In this document: positions 32,759 to 35,597 of the stretch, one piece after another
Layout: every line of letters starts with the position of its first letter
Numbering within the stretch: the first letter of the stretch is position 1
Assembly (NCBI RefSeq): GCF_016103465.1
Contig: NZ_JAEEAP010000044.1
Span: 1 to 35,597, forward strand
Direction of reading: 5' to 3'
DNA length: 35,597 nucleotides
Source of the DNA: Streptomyces sabulosicollis
GTDB taxonomy: Bacteria > Actinomycetota > Actinomycetes > Streptomycetales > Streptomycetaceae
Position numbers and translations under genes: made by a program
The notes under the pieces: generated by a model
Databases searched by the model: none
Told to the model about the DNA's origin: nothing
Seen by the model: the letters and a program-made list of their open reading frames with translations, nothing else

Positions 32759-33690
32759 CGTGCGCTCTCCTTACGGTGGTTCCGGACCGCGGCGCGCAAC
32801 CGCTGGAGCGGGGTGGGCGGCAGGTCGCGGTTGGCGCCGCGGCCGAAGCGCCGTTCCAGGTAGTACTGGCCGACGCCCAGCACGGAGGTCGCCGCGAGGT
32901 ACCAGAAGCAGGCGACGACCAGCAGCGGAACCTGCTGGAAGTTGCGTGAGTAGATGCCCTGGACGGAGGTCAGCAGCTCGGGCACGGCGATGGCGAAGAC
33001 CAGCGAGGTGGTCTTCAGCATGGAGATCACCTGATTGCCGGTGGGCGGGATGATGATGCGCAGTGCCTGCGGCAGCACGATGCGGCGCAGGGTCTGCCCG
33101 CGGGACATGCCCAGCGCCTGGGCGGCCTCGTTCTGGCCGTCGTCGACGGAGGTGATCCCCGCGCGGACGATCTCGGCCATGTACGCCGCCTCGTGCAGCC
33201 CGAGGCCGAGGACGGCGGCGGTGAGCTGGGTGATGAGGTCGTTCGTGTCGGCCTGTACGAACGTCGGTCCCCAGGGGATGCCGAGGCCGATGGTGGGGAC
33301 GACCGCGGAGAGGAAATACCAGAAGAGGAGCTGGACCAGCAGCGGGGTGCCGCGGAAGAGCCAGATGTAGCACCAGCTGAGCCGGGAGAGTATCGGGTTG
33401 GCGGACATCCGCAGGATGGCGAGGACGACACCGCCGAGGATGCCGAGTGCCATGGCGAGGAACGTCAGCAGCAGCGTGGTCCGCAGCCCCTCCATGATCA
33501 CCGGCGAGAAGAGGAACTCGCCGACGGTCCCCCACTGCATACGGGGGTTGGTGATCCAGCCCTCCAGGAGGAAGACCAGCAGGAAGGCCACGACGACCGC
33601 GGCGACGCGCTGCCCCGGACGGCGCGGTGGGACGGGGCGCAGGGACTCGGCGGCGTCGCCGGAGTCCGCCCGGACGAGGGTCTCGGTCAT
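32755..33690 (-). CDS. Polar amino-acid ABC transporter, permease
   Basis: About 311 residues from ATG 33690, which overlaps the binding-protein stop as ATGA. Polytopic inner-membrane protein of the HisM/GlnP group, with helices near residues 30-50, 70-100, 120-150 and 220-290. The cytoplasmic EAA loop is [20 protein letters not shown] followed by QALRIIIPP, the ATPase contact site. An N-terminal extension of about 30 residues (rich in Pro and Arg) precedes the first helix, longer than in typical family members. It probably works as a homodimer because only one permease gene is present. Confidence 0.92.
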   Translation of the reverse strand: MTETLVRADSGDAAESLRPVPPRRPGQRVAAVVVAFLLVFLLEGWITNPRMQWGTVGEFLFSPVIMEGLRTTLLLTFLAMALGILGGVVLAILRMSANPILSRLSWCYIWLFRGTPLLVQLLFWYFLSAVVPTIGLGIPWGPTFVQADTNDLITQLTAAVLGLGLHEAAYMAEIVRAGITSVDDGQNEAAQALGMSRGQTLRRIVLPQALRIIIPPTGNQVISMLKTTSLVFAIAVPELLTSVQGIYSRNFQQVPLLVVACFWYLAATSVLGVGQYYLERRFGRGANRDLPPTPLQRLRAAVRNHRKESAR

Positions 33691-34598
33691 GCCGCACCCC
33701 CGTTCACCGTGGCGCTCTTCAGGGCTCCGGAGCTGATGTTCCACTGCTTGAGGATCTTCGCGTAGGTGCCGTTGTCGATGAGTTTCTGCAGGGCACCGCG
33801 GACAGCCCGGACCAAGGTCGGCTCCTCCTTGTTGATCAGGATTCCGTAGGGCAGGAAGCGGTACGGCTCACCGGCCGTGCGGAACCTGCCGTGCGACATC
33901 TCCGCCTGGTAGACGACGGTGGGGGTGCCGCCGACGAACGCGTCGGCGCGGCCCGTGGACAGCGCCTGGAAGCAGCCGACGGAGTCGGGGAAGACCAGTT
34001 TCTCCAGCTCCGGCTTGCCGTTCGCCGCACATTTCTCGGCCTGCGCCGCCACGTCATCCACCTGCGAGGTGCCCTGCTCGACGGCCACCTGGCTGCCGCA
34101 CAGGCTGGTGAGGGAGCGGATGTTCCCGGCGGCCTTCTCGGAGGTGAGGATCGAGCTGCTGGTCTTCATGTAATCGACGAACGTGACCTGCGACTGGCGC
34201 TCCTTCTTGTCGAGCATGGCCTGGATCGCCACGTCGTAGCGTCGGGACCGGACACCGCCGATGATGCTGTCGAAGTTTGCCTGCACCAGGTGCACGCGGA
34301 CGCCGAGGATCTGGCCGACCGCGTGAATGAGGTCGGGTTCGGCGCCGATGACGGTCTTGTTGTCGATGTCCAGGAGGGACAGCGGCGGGTAGTCGTTGCC
34401 GACAGCCGACGTGATGGACCCCTTGTCGCGAATGTCCCGAGGGAGCAGGGCACGGAGCGCGGGGTCGACGCGCTGCTCGGGCACCTTGGACTGATTGACG
34501 GTCGCGGCGCCGCCACAGGCCGTCACGGTCAGCGTGAGCAGCGTCGCGAGCGCGAGGGGAAGTGCGGTGGCGCGGGCTCGCGCATGCCTTCCGGGCAC
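33687..34598 (-). CDS. Polar amino-acid ABC transporter, binding lipoprotein
   Basis: A 303-residue solute-binding protein. An Arg-rich N-terminus and a hydrophobic core (ALPLALATLLTLTVTAC) end in a lipobox Cys at about residue 28, so it is a lipoprotein. The mature part has SBP family 3 features: GNDYPPLSLLDIDN, GAEPDLIHAVGQILG, FDSIIGGVRSRRYDVAIQAM, VAVEQGTSQ and FVGGTPTVVYQ. It captures a polar amino acid or opine-like compound for the permease. GGGAGG precedes the GTG start. It is first in the four-gene operon and divergent from the LysR gene. Confidence 0.92.
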   Translation of the reverse strand: MPGRHARARATALPLALATLLTLTVTACGGAATVNQSKVPEQRVDPALRALLPRDIRDKGSITSAVGNDYPPLSLLDIDNKTVIGAEPDLIHAVGQILGVRVHLVQANFDSIIGGVRSRRYDVAIQAMLDKKERQSQVTFVDYMKTSSSILTSEKAAGNIRSLTSLCGSQVAVEQGTSQVDDVAAQAEKCAANGKPELEKLVFPDSVGCFQALSTGRADAFVGGTPTVVYQAEMSHGRFRTAGEPYRFLPYGILINKEEPTLVRAVRGALQKLIDNGTYAKILKQWNISSGALKSATVNGGAA

Positions 34599-34693
34599 GG
34601 TGCCTCCCTTCTGGTCCGCTGGTCAGAAGACCGGAGCGGGGCTGGTGAACGCCCAATCTGCGGGATGGCGGCGGCCCGGGCAAGAACAGGGAG

Positions 34694-34727
34694 AATGAAC
34701 GTATCCACGCGGAGTGTTAAGTTCGTT
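34694..34727. promoter_or_regulatory. Possible LysR-type binding site
   Basis: AATGAAC (34694-34700) and GTTCGTT (34721-34727) form an imperfect inverted repeat (six of seven) just before the LysR ATG. The spacing is wider than a classic T-N11-A box, so this is only a candidate operator for the divergent transporter/LysR pair. Confidence 0.3.
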
Positions 34728-34729
34728 TG

Positions 34730-35597
34730 ATGCTGACTCCGCCGCAGCTTCAGGCGATATGCGAGGTGGTCGCCGCGGGCTCGTTCCGTACGGCCGCCCA
34801 GCGCCTCGGCTACACCCCCTCCGCCGTCTCCCAGCAGATCTCCACCGTCGAGCGCGCCCTGGGCGTCCCCCTCTTCGAGCGCTCACCGCGCAGCGTGCGC
34901 CCCACCGCGGCCGGGCTCCAGCTCGCCCAGCGCGCGGGACGGCTGCTGGCCGACCTGTCGGCGACGGAGAACGAGATGCGCGCCTACGCCGCGGCCGAGC
35001 GCGGGCGACTGCGGCTGGGGAGCTTCTGGTCCGCGGGCTTCCGGCTGATGCCGACGGTGCTGACGGGGTTCCTCCGCGACCGGCCCGAGGTCGACGTCCG
35101 CTATGAGGAGGGCGACCCGCAGGTCACCGTGCCCGCGGTGCTGGAGGGGCGACTGGATCTCGCCGTGATCTTCGAGTACGGCGTGGTACCGCACAACTGG
35201 CCCGAGGGCCTGGAACACACGCTGGTACGGGAAGAGCCGCTCTACCTCCTCCTCCCAGCGGAACACCCCCTCGCCGGACGGCCGCACATCCGCCTCGCCG
35301 ACCTGCGGGACGAGCGCTGGATCAGCTACCACGAGGACACCGACGCCGCTCACTGCCTGCGCCACATCTGCGCGGCCGGCGGCTTTCTGCCCGAGGTGCT
35401 CTTCCGTACGAACGACTACAACCTGCCCTACGAACTGGTCCGGCAGGGCCTGGGGGTGGCGATCGCACCGGAACTCGCCGTCGCGGACACCTCCACCTCA
35501 CCCGACGCATCCGGCACCCGCCTCGCCCGGCTCACCGACTCCGCCCACACCCGTCGGGTCTATGCCACCCGGCGTACCACCGACCCCAACCCCTTCC
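34730..35597 (+). CDS. LysR-family regulator, 3' end outside the window
   Basis: 289 codons are visible and the frame is still open at the window edge, close to the usual 290-310 length. Residues 1-60 are a LysR winged HTH (LQAICEVVAAGSFRTAAQRL, GYTPSAVSQQIS and LFERSPRSVRPTAAG). Residues from about 90 are the periplasmic-binding-like effector domain (GRLRLGSFWSAGFRLMPTVL, RLDLAVIFEY, LYLLLPAEHPLAG and QGLGVAIAPELA). It is divergent to the amino-acid ABC/oxidase operon, so it probably responds to the transported compound and controls that operon (inference). No clear Shine-Dalgarno: GGAG lies 16 bases upstream. Confidence 0.9.
   Translation, partial: MLTPPQLQAICEVVAAGSFRTAAQRLGYTPSAVSQQISTVERALGVPLFERSPRSVRPTAAGLQLAQRAGRLLADLSATENEMRAYAAAERGRLRLGSFWSAGFRLMPTVLTGFLRDRPEVDVRYEEGDPQVTVPAVLEGRLDLAVIFEYGVVPHNWPEGLEHTLVREEPLYLLLPAEHPLAGRPHIRLADLRDERWISYHEDTDAAHCLRHICAAGGFLPEVLFRTNDYNLPYELVRQGLGVAIAPELAVADTSTSPDASGTRLARLTDSAHTRRVYATRRTTDPNPF

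Noticed and set aside
1-35597. CRISPR arrays, tRNA or rRNA genes
   Set aside because: No regularly spaced repeats, cloverleaf or conserved rRNA segments were found on reading both strands.

Overview
The window reads as chromosomal DNA of a high-GC actinomycete, most likely Streptomyces. GC is very high with strong G/C preference at third codon positions, GTG starts are frequent, stops and starts overlap as GTGA, ATGA or TGATG, and the protein families (TetR/flavoprotein monooxygenase pairs, FG-GAP and FGLLP-type secreted or membrane proteins, GH65, phosphoketolase) are typical of that genus. No rRNA, tRNA or CRISPR was seen. Many broken genes and IS remnants suggest an accessory or chromosome-arm region. 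Left part (1-9.1 kb): two independent units each pair a TetR-type repressor with a divergent FAD monooxygenase. The first (194-2072) is a Tn10-TetR-like repressor and a TetX-like monooxygenase separated by two tet-operator-like sites. Between the units lie a HIT-like gene, an internally deleted ISL3 element, an IS5-type remnant and a MerR/EthD pair. The second unit (8412-9077 regulator, 8354-4875 operon) is the most unusual: a Rox/PgaE-like monooxygenase, a RidA domain fused to a nitrile-hydratase-leader-like (NHLP-like) domain, a second stand-alone NHLP-like protein with the same C-terminal motif, and an alpha/beta hydrolase, all tightly coupled. Middle-left (9.3-16.2 kb) is mostly decay around one intact sugar-acid module. 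Remnants of a rhodanese-TauE/SafE pair, of a zinc alcohol dehydrogenase, and of a beta-phosphoglucomutase-GH65 phosphorylase operon surround an intact IlvD/Edd dehydratase and 2-hydroxyacid dehydrogenase operon. Middle-right (16.2-23.5 kb): two paralogous acyltransferase-3 membrane proteins flank a long-chain acyl-CoA ligase (the second is translationally coupled to it), followed by a phosphoketolase. Right part (23.5-30.6 kb): five predicted exported or membrane proteins: an FG-GAP beta-propeller, an FGLLP-type polytopic membrane protein, a cysteine-containing anchored protein, a two-repeat secreted protein and an RTX calcium-binding protein. Right end (30.7-35.6 kb): a polar amino-acid ABC transporter operon (binding lipoprotein, permease, ATPase) ending in a DAO-family flavin amine/amino-acid oxidase, with a divergent LysR regulator cut by the window edge. 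This looks like regulated uptake and oxidation of an amino acid or amine. All functions are read from sequence motifs and recalled family features; no database search was run.
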